Shown piece by piece: positions 30,101-43,999 of a DNA stretch of 64,000 nt. The notes below the pieces were generated by a model. That model was not told the origin of the DNA, searched no databases, and saw nothing but the letters and a program-made list of their open reading frames with translations. The stretch's first letter is position 1; every line of letters begins with the position of its first letter. Origin of the DNA: Ptiloglossa arizonensis (lineage: Eukaryota; Arthropoda; Insecta; Hymenoptera; Colletidae); contig NW_027479495.1 in assembly GCF_051014685.1 (NCBI RefSeq), forward strand, positions 48,915 through 112,914, in the 5' to 3' direction. Both the position numbers and the translations under genes were made by a program.

Positions 30101-32018
30101 CGTATAACGTATAACGTATAACGTATAACGTATACAGTATAACGTATAACGTATAACGTGTAACGTATAACGTATAACGTATAACGTATAACGTATAACG
30201 TATAACGTATAACGTATAACGTATAACTTATAACGTATAACGTATAACGTATAAAGTATAACGTATAACGTATAACGTATAACGTAAGTCGTATATAGTA
30301 TAACGTATAACGTATAACGTATAACGTATAACGTATAACGTATAATGTATAACGTATAACGTATAACGTATAACGTATAACGTATTACGTATAACGTATA
30401 ACGTATAACGTATAACGTATAACGTATAACGTATAATGTATAACGTATAACGTATAACGTATAACGTATAACGTATATCGCATGACGTATAACGCATAAC
30501 GTATAACGTATAACGTACAACGTATAACGTATGAGGTATATCCTATAACGCATAACGTATAACGTATAACGTATAATGTATAACGTATAACGTATAACGT
30601 ATAACGTATAACGTATAACGTATAACGTATAATGTATAACGTATAACGTATAACGTATAACGTATAACGTATATCGCATGACGTATAACGCATAACGTAT
30701 AACGTATAACGTACAACGTATAACGTATGAGGTATATCCTATAACGCATAACGTATAACGTATAACGTATAATGTATAACGTATAGCGTATAACGTATAA
30801 CGTATAACGTATAACGTATAACGTATAACGTATAACGTATAACGTATAACGTATAACGTATAACGTATAACGTATAACGTACAGCGTCTAACGTATAACG
30901 AATAACGTATAACGTATAACGTATAACGTATAACTTATAACGCATAACGTATAACGTATAACGTATAACGTATAACGTACAACGTATAACGTATAACGTA
31001 TAACGTATAACGTATAACGTATAACGTATAACGCATAACGTATAACGTATAACGTATAACGTATAACGTATAACGTATAACGTACAACGTTTAACGTATA
31101 ACGTATAACGTAGAACGTATAACGTATAACGTATAACGTATAACGGATGACGTATAACGTATAACGTACAACGTATAACGTATAACGTATAACGTAGAAC
31201 GTATAACGTACAACGTATAACGTATAACGTACAACGTATAACGTATAACGTATATCCTATAACGCATAACGTATAACGTATAACGTATAACGTATAACGT
31301 ATAACGTATAACGTATAACGTATAACGTATAACGTATAACGTATAACGTATAACGTATAACGTATAACGTATAACGTATGTCGTATATAGTATAACGTAT
31401 AACGTATAACGTATAACGTATAACGTATAACGTATAATGTATAACGTATAACGTATAACGTATAACGTATAACGTATAACGTATAACGTATAACGTATAA
31501 CGTATAACGTATAACGTATAATGTATAACGTATAACGTATAACGTATAACGTATAACGTATATCGCATGACGTATAACGCATAACGTATAACGTATAACG
31601 TACAACGTATAACGTATGAGGTATATCCTATAACGCATAACGTATAACGTATAACGTATAATGTATAACGTATAACGTATAACGTATAACGTATAACGTA
31701 TAACGTATAACGTATAACGTATAACGTATAACGTATAACGTATAACGTATAACGTATAACGTATAACGTACAGCGTCTAACGTATAACGAATAACGTATA
31801 ACGTAAAACGTATAACGTATAACTTATAACGCATAACGTATAACGTATAACGTATAACGTATAACGTATAACGTATAACGTATAACGTATAACGTATAAC
31901 GTATAACGTATAACGTATAACGTATAACGTATAATGTATAACGTATAACGTATAACGTATAACGTATAACGTATATCGCATGACGTATAACGCATAACGT
32001 ATAACGTATAACGTACAA
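27161..32018. repeat. 4.86-kb HOR, copy 1
   Basis: The unit contains a 196-bp doublet of the CGTATGA,GGTATAT marker (27,168 and 27,364), alpha-type sequence at 27.7-29.2 kb, a gamma-type block at 29.58-30.2 kb, then a second 196-bp doublet (30,528 and 30,724) and single copies at 31,613 and 32,026. A pure run of 26 heptamers at 28,477-28,658 recurs at 33,335-33,516. Boundaries are set by convention at the first marker, since a tandem repeat has no natural edge. Confidence 0.88.
29576..30225. repeat. Gamma-type block with a nested 392-bp repeat
   Basis: CGTATAC,AGTATAA starts at 29,611, 29,660, 29,737, 29,877, 30,003, 30,052 and 30,129. The pattern of gaps 49 and 77 bp occurs twice, 392 bp (56 heptamers) apart. 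CGTGTAA follows the second member of each pair but not the first. These variants dominate only at 37.9-49.5 kb, so this block is an island of gamma sequence in epsilon/alpha surroundings. Confidence 0.88.
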
Positions 32019-35000
32019 CGTATAACGTATGAGGTATATCCTATAACGCATAACGTATAACGTATAACGTATAATGTATAACGTATAACGTATAACGTAT
32101 AACGTATAACGTATAACGTATAACGTATAATGTATAACGTATAACGTATAACGTATAACGTATAACGTATATCGCATGACGTATAACGCATAACGTATAA
32201 CGTATAACGTACAACGTATAACGTATGAGGTATATCCTATAACGCATAACGTATAACGTATAACGTATAATGTATAACGTATAACGTATAACGTATAACG
32301 TATAACGTATAACGTATAACGTATAACGTATAACGTATAACGTATAACGTATAACGTATAACGTATAACGTATAACGTACAGCGTCTAACGTATAACGAA
32401 TAACGTATAACGTATAACGTATAACGTATAACTTATAACGCATAACGTATAACGTATAACGTATAACGTATAACGTACAACGTATAACGTATAACGTATA
32501 ACGTATAACGTATAACGTATAACGTATAACGCATAACGTATAACGTATAACGTATAACGTATAACGTATAACGTATAACGTACAACGTTTAACGTATAAC
32601 GTATAACGTAGAACGTATAACGTATAACGTATAACGTATAACGGATGACGTATAACGTATAACGTACAACGTATAACGTATAACGTATAACGTAGAACGT
32701 ATAACGTACAACGTATAACGTATAACGTACAACGTATAACGTATAACGTATATCCTATAACGCATAACGTATAACGTATAACGTATAACGTATAACGTAT
32801 AACGTATAACGTATAACGTATAACGTATAACGTATAACGTATAACGTATAACGTATAACGTATGTCGTATATAGTATAACGTATAACGTATAACGTATAA
32901 CGTATAACGTATAACGTATAATGTATAACGTATAACGTATAACGTATAACGTATAACGTATAACGTATAACGTATAACGTATAACGTATAACGTATAACG
33001 TATAACGTATAACGTATAACGTATAACGTATAACGTATAACGTTTGTCGTATATAGTATAACGTATAACGTACAACGTATAACGTATAACGTATAACGTA
33101 GAACGTATAACGTACAACGTATAACGTATAACGTACAACGTATAACGTATAACGTATATCCTATAACGCATAACGTATAACGTATAACGTATAACGTATA
33201 ACGTATAACGTATAACGTATAACGTATAACGTATAACGTATAACGTATAACGTATAACGTATAACGTATGTCGTATATAGTATAACGTATAACGTATAAC
33301 GTATAACGTATAACGTATAACGTATAATGTATAACGTATAACGTATAACGTATAACGTATAACGTATAACGTATAACGTATAACGTATAACGTATAACGT
33401 ATAACGTATAACGTATAACGTATAACGTATAACGTATAACGTATAACGTATAACGTATAACGTATAACGTATAACGTATAACGTATAACGTATAACGTAT
33501 AACGTATAACGTATAACGTACAACGTTCAACGTACAACGTATAATGTATAACGTATAACGTATAACGTATAACGTATAAGGTATAACGTATAACGTATAA
33601 CGTATAACGTATAACGTATAACGTATAACGTATAACGTATAACGTATAACGTATAACGTATAACGTATAACGTACAACGTTTAACGTATAACGCATAACG
33701 TAGAACGTATAACGTATAACGTATAACGTATAACGTATAACGTATAACGTATAACGTATAACGTATAACGTATAACGTATAACGTATAACGTATAACGTA
33801 CAGCGTCTAACGTATAACGAATAACGTATAACGTATAACGTATAACGTATAACGTATAACGTATAACGTATAATGTATAACGTATAACGTATAACGTACA
33901 ACGTTCAACGTACAACGTATAATGTATAACGTATAACGTATAACGTATAACGTATAACGTATAAGGTATAACGTATAACGTATAACGTATAACGTAAAAC
34001 GTATAACGTATAACGTATAACGTATAACGTATAACGTACAACGTTTAACGTATAACGTATAACGTAGAACGTATAACGTATAACGTATAACGTATAACGG
34101 ATGACGTATAACGTATAACGTACAGCGTATAACGTATAACGTATAACGTAGAACGTATAACGTACAACGTATAACGTATAACGTACAACGTATAACGTAT
34201 AACGTATATCCTATAACGCATAACGTATAACGTATAACGTATAACGTATAACGTATAACGTATAACGTATAACGTATAACGTATAACGTATAACGTATAA
34301 CGTATAACGTATGTCGTATATAGTATAACGTATAACGTATAACGTATAACGTATAACGTATAACGTATAACGTAGAACGTATAACGTATAACGTATAACG
34401 TATAACGTATAACGTATAACGTATAACGTATAACGTATAACGTATGGCGTATAACGTATAACGTATAACGTATAACGTATACAGTATAACGTATAACGTA
34501 TAACGTATAACGTATAACGTATAACGTATACAGTATAACGTATAACGTATAACGTGTAACGTATAACGTATAACGTATAACGTATAACGTATAACGTATA
34601 ACGTATACAGTATAACGTATAACGTATAACGTGTAACGTATAACGTATAACGTATAACGTATAACGTATAACGTATAACGTATAACGTATAACGTATAAC
34701 GTATAACGTATAACGTATAACGTATAACGTATAACGTATAACGTATACAGTATAACGTATAACGTATAACGTGTAACGTATAACGTATAACGTATAACGT
34801 ATAACGTATAACGTATAACGTATAACGTATAACGTATAACGTATAACGTATAACGTATGGCGTATAACGTATAACGTATAACGTATAACGTATACAGTAT
34901 AACGTATAACGTATAACGTATAACGTATAACGTATAACGTATACAGTATAACGTATAACGTATAACGTGTAACGTATAACGTATAACGTATAACGTATAA

Positions 35001-36890
35001 CGTATAACGTATAACGTATACAGTATAACGTATAACGTATAACGTGTAACGTATAACGTATAACGTATAACGTATAACGTATAACGTATAACGTATAACG
35101 TATAACGTATAACTTATAACGTATAACGTATAACGTATAAAGTATAACGTATAACGTATAACGTATAACGTAAGTCGTATATAGTATAACGTATAACGTA
35201 TAACGTATAACGTATAACGTATAACGTATAATGTATAACGTATAACGTATAACGTATAACGTATAACGTATTACGTATAACGTATAACGTATAACGTATA
35301 ACGTATAACGTATAACGTATAATGTATAACGTATAACGTATAACGTATAACGTATAACGTATATCGCATGACGTATAACGCATAACGTATAACGTATAAC
35401 GTACAACGTATAACGTATGAGGTATATCCTATAACGCATAACGTATAACGTATAACGTATAATGTATAACGTATAACGTATAACGTATAACGTATAACGT
35501 ATAACGTATAACGTATAATGTATAACGTATAACGTATAACGTATAACGTATAACGTATATCGCATGACGTATAACGCATAACGTATAACGTATAACGTAC
35601 AACGTATAACGTATGAGGTATATCCTATAACGCATAACGTATAACGTATAACGTATAATGTATAACGTATAGCGTATAACGTATAACGTATAACGTATAA
35701 CGTATAACGTATAACGTATAACGTATAACGTATAACGTATAACGTATAACGTATAACGTATAACGTACAGCGTCTAACGTATAACGAATAACGTATAACG
35801 TATAACGTATAACGTATAACTTATAACGCATAACGTATAACGTATAACGTATAACGTATAACGTACAACGTATAACGTATAACGTATAACGTATAACGTA
35901 TAACGTATAACGTATAACGCATAACGTATAACGTATAACGTATAACGTATAACGTATAACGTATAACGTATAACGTACAACGTTTAACGTATAACGTATA
36001 ACGTAGAACGTATAACGTATAACGTATAACGTATAACGGATGACGTATAACGTATAACGTACAACGTATAACGTATAACGTATAACGTAGAACGTATAAC
36101 GTACAACGTATAACGTATAACGTACAACGTATAACGTATAACGTATATCCTATAACGCATAACGTATAACGTATAACGTATAACGTATAACGTATAACGT
36201 ATAACGTATAACGTATAACGTATAACGTATAACGTATAACGTATAACGTATAACGTATAACGTATAACGTATAACGTATGTCGTATATAGTATAACGTAT
36301 AACGTATAACGTATAACGTATAACGTATAACGTATAATGTATAACGTATAACGTATAACGTATAACGTATAACGTATAACGTATAACGTATAACGTATAA
36401 CGTATAACGTATAACGTATAATGTATAACGTATAACGTATAACGTATAACGTATAACGTATATCGCATGACGTATAACGCATAACGTATAACGTATAACG
36501 TACAACGTATAACGTATGAGGTATATCCTATAACGCATAACGTATAACGTATAACGTATAATGTATAACGTATAACGTATAACGTATAACGTATAACGTA
36601 TAACGTATAACGTATAACGTATAACGTATAACGTATAACGTATAACGTATAACGTATAACGTATAACGTACAGCGTCTAACGTATAACGAATAACGTATA
36701 ACGTAAAACGTATAACGTATAACTTATAACGCATAACGTATAACGTATAACGTATAACGTATAACGTATAACGTATAACGTATAACGTATAACGTATAAC
36801 GTATAACGTATAACGTATAACGTATAACGTATAACGTATATCGTATAACGTACAACGTTCAACGTACAACGTATAATGTATAACGTATAA
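32019..36890. repeat. 4.86-kb HOR, copy 2
   Basis: Repeats copy 1 with offsets growing from 4,858 to 4,865, 4,886 and 4,900 bp, so only a few in-register heptamer insertions separate them. An extra CGTATGG at 34,854 has no partner at the matching place in copy 1. Isolated point differences exist, for example CGTTTGT at about 33,043 where copy 1 has CGTATGT. Confidence 0.88.
34441..35110. repeat. Gamma-type block, second HOR copy
   Basis: CGTATAC,AGTATAA starts at 34,476, 34,525, 34,602, 34,742, 34,889 and 34,938, giving the same 49/77/140 spacing as the block at 29,576, then 147 in place of 126. It carries two CGTATGG (34,441 and 34,854) where the first block has one. Confidence 0.87.
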
Positions 36891-38799
36891 CGTATAACGT
36901 ATAACGTATAAGGTATAACGTACAACGTATAACGTATAACGTATAACGTATAACGTATAACGTATAACGTATAACGTATAACGTATAACGTATAACGTAT
37001 AACGTACAACGTTTAACGTATAACGCATAACGTGGAACGTATAACGTATAACGTATAACGTATAACGTATAACGTATAACGTATAACGTATAACGTATAA
37101 CGTATAACGTATAACGTATAACGTATAACGTATGACGTACAGCGTCTAACGTATAACGAATAACGTATAACGTATAACGTATAACGTATAACGTATAACG
37201 TATAACGTATAATGTATAACGTATAACGTATAACGTACAACGTTCAACGTACAACGTATAATGTATAACGTATAACGTATAACGTATAACGTATAAGGTA
37301 TAACGTATAACGTATAACGTATAACGTAAAACGTATAACGTATAACGTATAACGTATAACGTATAACGTACAACGTTTAACGTATAACGTATAACGTAGA
37401 ACGTATAACGTATAACGTATAACGTATAACGGATGACGTATAACGTATAACGTACAGCGTATAACGTATAACGTATAACGTAGAACGTATAACGTACAAC
37501 GTATAACGTATAACGTACAACGTATAACGTATAACGTATATCCTATAACGCATAACGTATAACGTATAACGTATAACGTATAACGTATAACGTATAACGT
37601 ATAACGTATAACGTATAACGTATAACGTATAACGTATAACGTATAACGTATGTCGTATATAGTATAACGTATAACGTATAACGTATAACGTATAACGTAT
37701 AACGTATAACGTATAACGTATAACGTATAACGTATAACGTATAACGTATAACGTATAACGTATAACGTATAACGTATAACGTATAACGTATAACGCATAA
37801 CGTATAACTTATAACGTATAACGTATAACGTATAACGTATAACGTAGAACGTAGAACGTATAACGTACAACGTATAACGTATAACGTATAACGTATAACG
37901 TATAACGTATAACGTATAACGTATACAGTATAACGTATAACGTATAACGTGTAACGTATAACGTAGAACGTATAACGTATGTCGTATATAGTATAACGTA
38001 TAACGTATAACGTATAACGTGTAACGTATAACGTATAACGTATAACGTATAACGTATAACGTATAACGTATACAGTATAACGTATAACGTATAACGTGTA
38101 ACGTATAACGTAGAACGTATAACGTACAACGTATAACGTATAACGTACAACGTATAACGTATAACGTATATCCTATAACGCATAACGTATAACGTATAAC
38201 GTATAACGTATAACGTATAACGTATAACGTATAACGTATAACGTATAACGTATAACGTATAACGTATAACGTATAACGTATGTCGTATATAGTATAACGT
38301 ATAACGTATAACGTATAACGTATAACGTATAACGTATAACGTATAACGTATAACGTATAACGTATAACGTATAACGTATAACGTATAACGTATAACGTAT
38401 AACGTATAACGTATGGCGTATAACGTATAACGTATAACGTATAACGTATACAGTATAACGTATAACGTATAACGTATAACGTATAACGTATAACGTATAC
38501 AGTATAACGTATAACGTATAACGTGTAACGTATAACGTATAACGTATAACGTATAACGTATAACGTATAACGTATACAGTATAACGTATAACGTATAACG
38601 TGTAACGTATAACGTATAACGTATAACGTATAACGTATAACGTATAACGTATAACGTATAACGTATAACGTATAACGTATAACGTATAACGTATAACGTA
38701 TAACGTATAACGTATACAGTATAACGTATAACGTATAACGTGTAACGTATAACGTATAACGTATAACGTATAACGTATAACGTATAACGTATAACGTAT

Positions 38800-41200
38800 A
38801 ACGTATAACGTATAACGTATAACGTATGACGTATAACGTATAACGTATAACGTATAACGTATAACGTATGACGTATAGCGTATAACGTATAACGTATAAC
38901 GTATAACGTATACAGTATAACGTATAACGTATAACGTATAACGTATAACGTATAACGTATAACGTATAACGTATAACGTATAACGTATAACGTATAACGT
39001 ATAACGTATAACGTATAACGTATAACGTATAACGTATAACGCATAACGTCTAACATATGACGTATCACGTATAAGGTATGACCTATAACGTATAACGTAT
39101 AACGTATAACGTATAACGTATAACGTATAACGTATAACGTATAACGTATAACGTATGACGTATAACGTATAACGTATAACGTATAACGTATAACGTATAA
39201 CGTATGACGTATAACGTATAACGTATAACGTATAACGTATAACGTATAACGTATAACGTATAACGTATAACGTGTAACGTATAACGTGTAACGTATAACG
39301 TATAACGTATAACGCATAACGTATAACGCATAAGGTAAAACGAATAACGTATAACGTATAACGTACAACGTATAACGTAGAACGTATAACGTATAACGTA
39401 TAACGTATACAGTATAACGTATAACGTATAACGTGTAACGTATAACGTATAACGTATCACTTATAACGTATAACGTATAACGTATAACGTATAACGTATA
39501 ACGTATACAGTATAACGTATAACGTATAACGTATAACGTATAACGTATACAGTATAACGTATAACGTATAACGTGTAACGTATAACGTATAACGTATAAC
39601 TTATAACGTATAACGTATAACGTATAACGTATAACGTAGAACGTAGAACGTATAACGTACAACGTATAACGTATAACGTACAACGTATAACGTATAACGT
39701 ATATCCTATAACGCGTAACGTATAACGTATAACGTGTAACGTATAACGTATAACGTATAACGTATAACGTATAACGAATAACGTATAACGTATAACGTAT
39801 AACGTATAACGTGTAACGTATAACGTGTAACGTATAACGTATAACGTATAACGCATAACGTATAACGCATAACGTATAACGCATAAGGTAAAACGAATAA
39901 CGTATAACGTATAACGTACAACGTATAACGTAGAACGTATAACGTATAACGTATAACGTATACAGTATAACGTATAACGTATAACGTGTAACGTATAACG
40001 TATAACGTATCACGTATAACGTATAACGTATAACGTATAACGTGTAACGTATATCGTATAACGTATCACGTATAACGTATAACGTATAACGTATAACGTA
40101 TAACGTATAACGTATACAGTATAACGTATAACGTATAACGTATAACGTATAACGTATACAGTATAACGTATAACGTATAACGTGTAACGTATAACGTATA
40201 ACGTATAACTTATAACGTATAACGTATAACGTATAACGTATAACGTATAACGTAGAACGTATAACGTACAACGTATAACGTATAACGTACAACGTATAAC
40301 GTATAACGTATATCCTATAACGCGTAACGTGTAACGTATAACGTGTAACGTATAACGTATAACGTATAACGCATAACGTATAACGCATAAGGTAAAACGA
40401 ATAACGTATAACGTATAACGTACAACGTATAACGTAGAACGTATAACGTATAACGTATAACGTTTACAGTATAACGTATAACGTATAACGTGTAACGTAT
40501 AACGTATAACGTATAACGTATAACGTATAACGTATAACGTATACAGTATAACGTATAACGTATAACGTGTAACGTATAACGTATAACGTATAACGTATAA
40601 CGTATAACGTATAACGTATAACGTATAACGTATAACGTATAACGTATAACGTATAACGTATAACGTATAACGTATAACGTATAACGTATGGCGTATAACG
40701 TATAACGTATAACGTATAACGTATACAGTATAACGTATAACGTATAACGTATAACGTATAACGTATACAGTTTAACGTATAACGTATAACGTGTAACGTA
40801 TAACGTATAACGTATAACGTATAACGTATAACGTATAACGTATAACGTATAACGTATAACGTATAACGTATAACGTATAACGTATAACGTATAACGTATG
40901 GCGTATAACGTATAACGTATAACGTATAACGTATACAGTATAACGTATAACGTATAACGTATAACGTATAACGTATAACGTAGAACGTATAACGTATAAC
41001 GTATAACGTATAACGTATGACGTATAACGTATAACGTATAACGTATAACGTATAACGTATACAGTATAACGTATAACGTATAACGTGTAACGTATAACGT
41101 ATAACGTATAACGTATAACGTATAACGTATAACGTATAACGTATAACGTCCAACGTATAACGTATAACGTATAACGTATAACGTATAACGTATAACGTAT
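38800..41200. repeat. 5.2-kb HOR in gamma zone, copy 1
   Basis: Partners in copy 2: six-variant marker C 39,040/44,206 (5,166 bp); CGCATAA,GGTAAAA,CGAATAA 39,327/44,493, 39,880/45,060 and 40,384/45,571; CGCGTAA 39,712/44,892 and 40,321/45,508; CGTATGG 40,685/45,879 and 40,895/46,089; CGTCCAA 41,147/46,341 (5,194 bp). All offsets are multiples of 7. Edges are approximate. Confidence 0.88.
39040..39088. repeat. Marker C: cluster of six variant heptamers, copy 1
   Basis: Within 49 bp, six of seven units deviate from consensus: CGCATAA, CGTCTAA, CATATGA, CGTATCA, then one perfect unit, GGTATGA, CCTATAA. It is one of the densest clusters of variants in the window and occurs only twice. Confidence 0.92.
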
Positions 41201-41639
41201 AACGTATAACGTATAACGTATAACGTATAACGTATAACGTATAACGTACAACGTTTATCGTATAACGTATAACGTAGAACGTATAACGTATAACGTATAA
41301 CGTATGACGTATAACGTATAACGTACAACGTTTAACGTATAACGTATAACGTATAACGTATAACGAATAACGTATATCGTACAACGTTCAACGTATAACG
41401 TATAATGTATAACGTATAACGTATCACGTATAACGTATAAGGTATAACGTATAACGTATAACGTACAACGTTTAACGTATAACGTATAACGTAGAACGTA
41501 GAACGTATAACGTATAACGTATAACGTATAACGTATGACGTATAACGTATAACGTATAACGTATAACGTATAACGTATAACGTATAACGTATAACGTATA
41601 ACGAATAACGTATAACGTATAACGTATAACGTACAACGT

Positions 41640-42766
41640 TTAACGTATAACGTATAACGTACAACGTTTAACGTATAACGTATAACGTAGAACGTATAAC
41701 GTATAACGTATAACGTATAACGTATATCGTACAACGTTCAACGTATAACGTATAATGTATAACGTATAACGTATCACGTATAACGTATAAGGTATAACGT
41801 ATAACGTATAACGTACAACGTTTAACGTATAACGTATAACGTAGAACGTATAACGTATAACGTATAACGTATAACGTATGACGTATAACGTATAACGTAC
41901 AACGTTTAACGTATAACGTATAACGTATGGCGTATAACGTATAACGTATAACGTATAACGTATACAGTATAACGTATAACGTATAACGTATAACGTATAA
42001 CGTATAACGTATACAGTATAACGTATAACGTATAACGTGTAACGTATAACGTATAACGTATAACGTATAACGTATAACGTATAACGTATAACGTATAACG
42101 TATAACGTATAACGTATAACGTATAACGTATGACGTATAACGTATAACGTATAACGTATAACGTATGACGTATAACGTATAACGTATAACGTATAACGTA
42201 TAACGTATACAGTATAACGTATAACGTATAACGTGTAACGTATAACGTATAACGTATAACGTATAACGTACAACGTTTAACGTATAACGTATAACGTAGA
42301 ACGTATAACGTATAACGTATAACGTATAACGTATGACGTATAACGTATAACGTATAACGTATAACGTATAACCTATACAGTATAACGTATAACGTATAAC
42401 GTATAACGTATAACGTATACAGTATAACGTATAACGTATAACGTGTAACGTATAACGTATCACGTATAACGTATAAGGTATAACGTATAACGTATAACGT
42501 ACAACGTTTAACGTATAACGTATAACGTAGAACGTATAACGTATAACGTATAACGTATAACGTATGACGTATAACGTATAACGTATAACGTATAACGTAT
42601 AACGTATACAGTATAACGTATAACGTATAACGTGTAACGTATAACGTATAACGTATAACGTATAACGTATAACGTATAACGTATAACGTATAACGTATAA
42701 CGTATAACGTATAACGTATAACGTATAACGAATAACGTATAACGTATAACGTATAACGTACAACGT
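41640..42766. repeat. 1,127-bp tandem duplication, copy 1
   Basis: CGTATAT followed by CGTACAA and CGTTCAA near 41,721 recurs 1,127 bp (161 heptamers) on; CGTATGG does the same (41,924/43,051). Further right the offset becomes 1,141 bp at CCTATAC,AGTATAA (CCTATAC near 42,372/43,513). The unit mixes alpha-type CGTTTAA/CGTAGAA with gamma-type CGTATAC,AGTATAA. Confidence 0.88.
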
Positions 42767-43900
42767 TTAACGTATAACGTATAACGTACAACGTTTAACG
42801 TATAACGTATAACGTAGAACGTATAACGTATAACGTATAACGTATAACGTATATCGTACAACGTTCAACGTATAACGTATAATGTATAACGTATAACGTA
42901 TCACGTATAACGTATAAGGTATAACGTATAACGTATAACGTACAACGTTTAACGTATAACGTATAACGTAGAACGTATAACGTATAACGTATAACGTATA
43001 ACGTATGACGTATAACGTATAACGTACAACGTTTAACGTATAACGTATAACGTATGGCGTATAACGTATAACGTATAACGTATAACGTATACAGTATAAC
43101 GTATAACGTATAACGTATAACGTATAACGTATAACGTATACAGTATAACGTATAACGTATAACGTGTAACGTATAACGTATAACGTATAACGTATAACGT
43201 ATAACGTATAACGTATAACGTATAACGTATAACGTATAACGTATAACGTATAACGTATAACGTATAACGTATGACGTATAACGTATAACGTATAACGTAT
43301 AACGTATGACGTATAACGTATAACGTATAACGTATAACGTATAACGTATACAGTATAACGTATAACGTATAACGTGTAACGTATAACGTATAACGTATAA
43401 CGTATAACGTACAACGTTTAACGTATAACGTATAACGTAGAACGTATAACGTATAACGTATAACGTATAACGTATGACGTATAACGTATAACGTATAACG
43501 TATAACGTATAACCTATACAGTATAACGTATAACGTATAACGTATAACGTATAACGTATACAGTATAACGTATAACGTATAACGTGTAACGTATAACGTA
43601 TAACGTATCACGTATAACGTATAACGTATAACGTATAACGTATAACGTATAACGTATAACGTATAACGTATAACGTATGACGTATAACGTATAACGTACA
43701 ACGTTTAACGTATAACGTATAACGTATGGCGTATAACGTATAACGTATAACGTATAACGTATACAGTATAACGTATAACGTATAACGTATAACGTATAAC
43801 GTATAACGTATACAGTATAACGTATAACGTATAACGTGTAACGTATAACGTATAACGTATAACGTATAACGTATAACGTATAACGTATAACGTATAACGT
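42767..43900. repeat. 1,127-bp tandem duplication, copy 2
   Basis: Partner of the previous entry. A third, partial copy carrying the same CCTATAC,AGTATAA combination lies at about 46.7-47.3 kb, 3,724 bp from this one (532 heptamers). Confidence 0.86.
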
Positions 43901-43999
43901 ATAACGTATAACGTATAACGTATGACGTATAACGTATAACGTATAACGTATAACGTATGACGTATAGCGTATAACGTATAACGTATAACGTATAACGTA

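Larger units (their letters stand above)
27161..37900. repeat. Zone 6: 4.86-kb higher-order repeat, two copies plus a fragment
   Basis: No gene. Landmarks of the first copy recur 4,858 to 4,900 bp later: CGTATGA,GGTATAT at 27,168/32,026, 27,364/32,222, 30,528/35,414, 30,724/35,610 and 31,613/36,513; CGTATGG at 29,576/34,441. All offsets are multiples of 7. A truncated third copy follows: 37,146-37,373 repeats 28,949-29,176 at an offset of 8,197 bp. Each full copy contains a block of gamma-type variants inside epsilon/alpha-type sequence. Confidence 0.9.
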
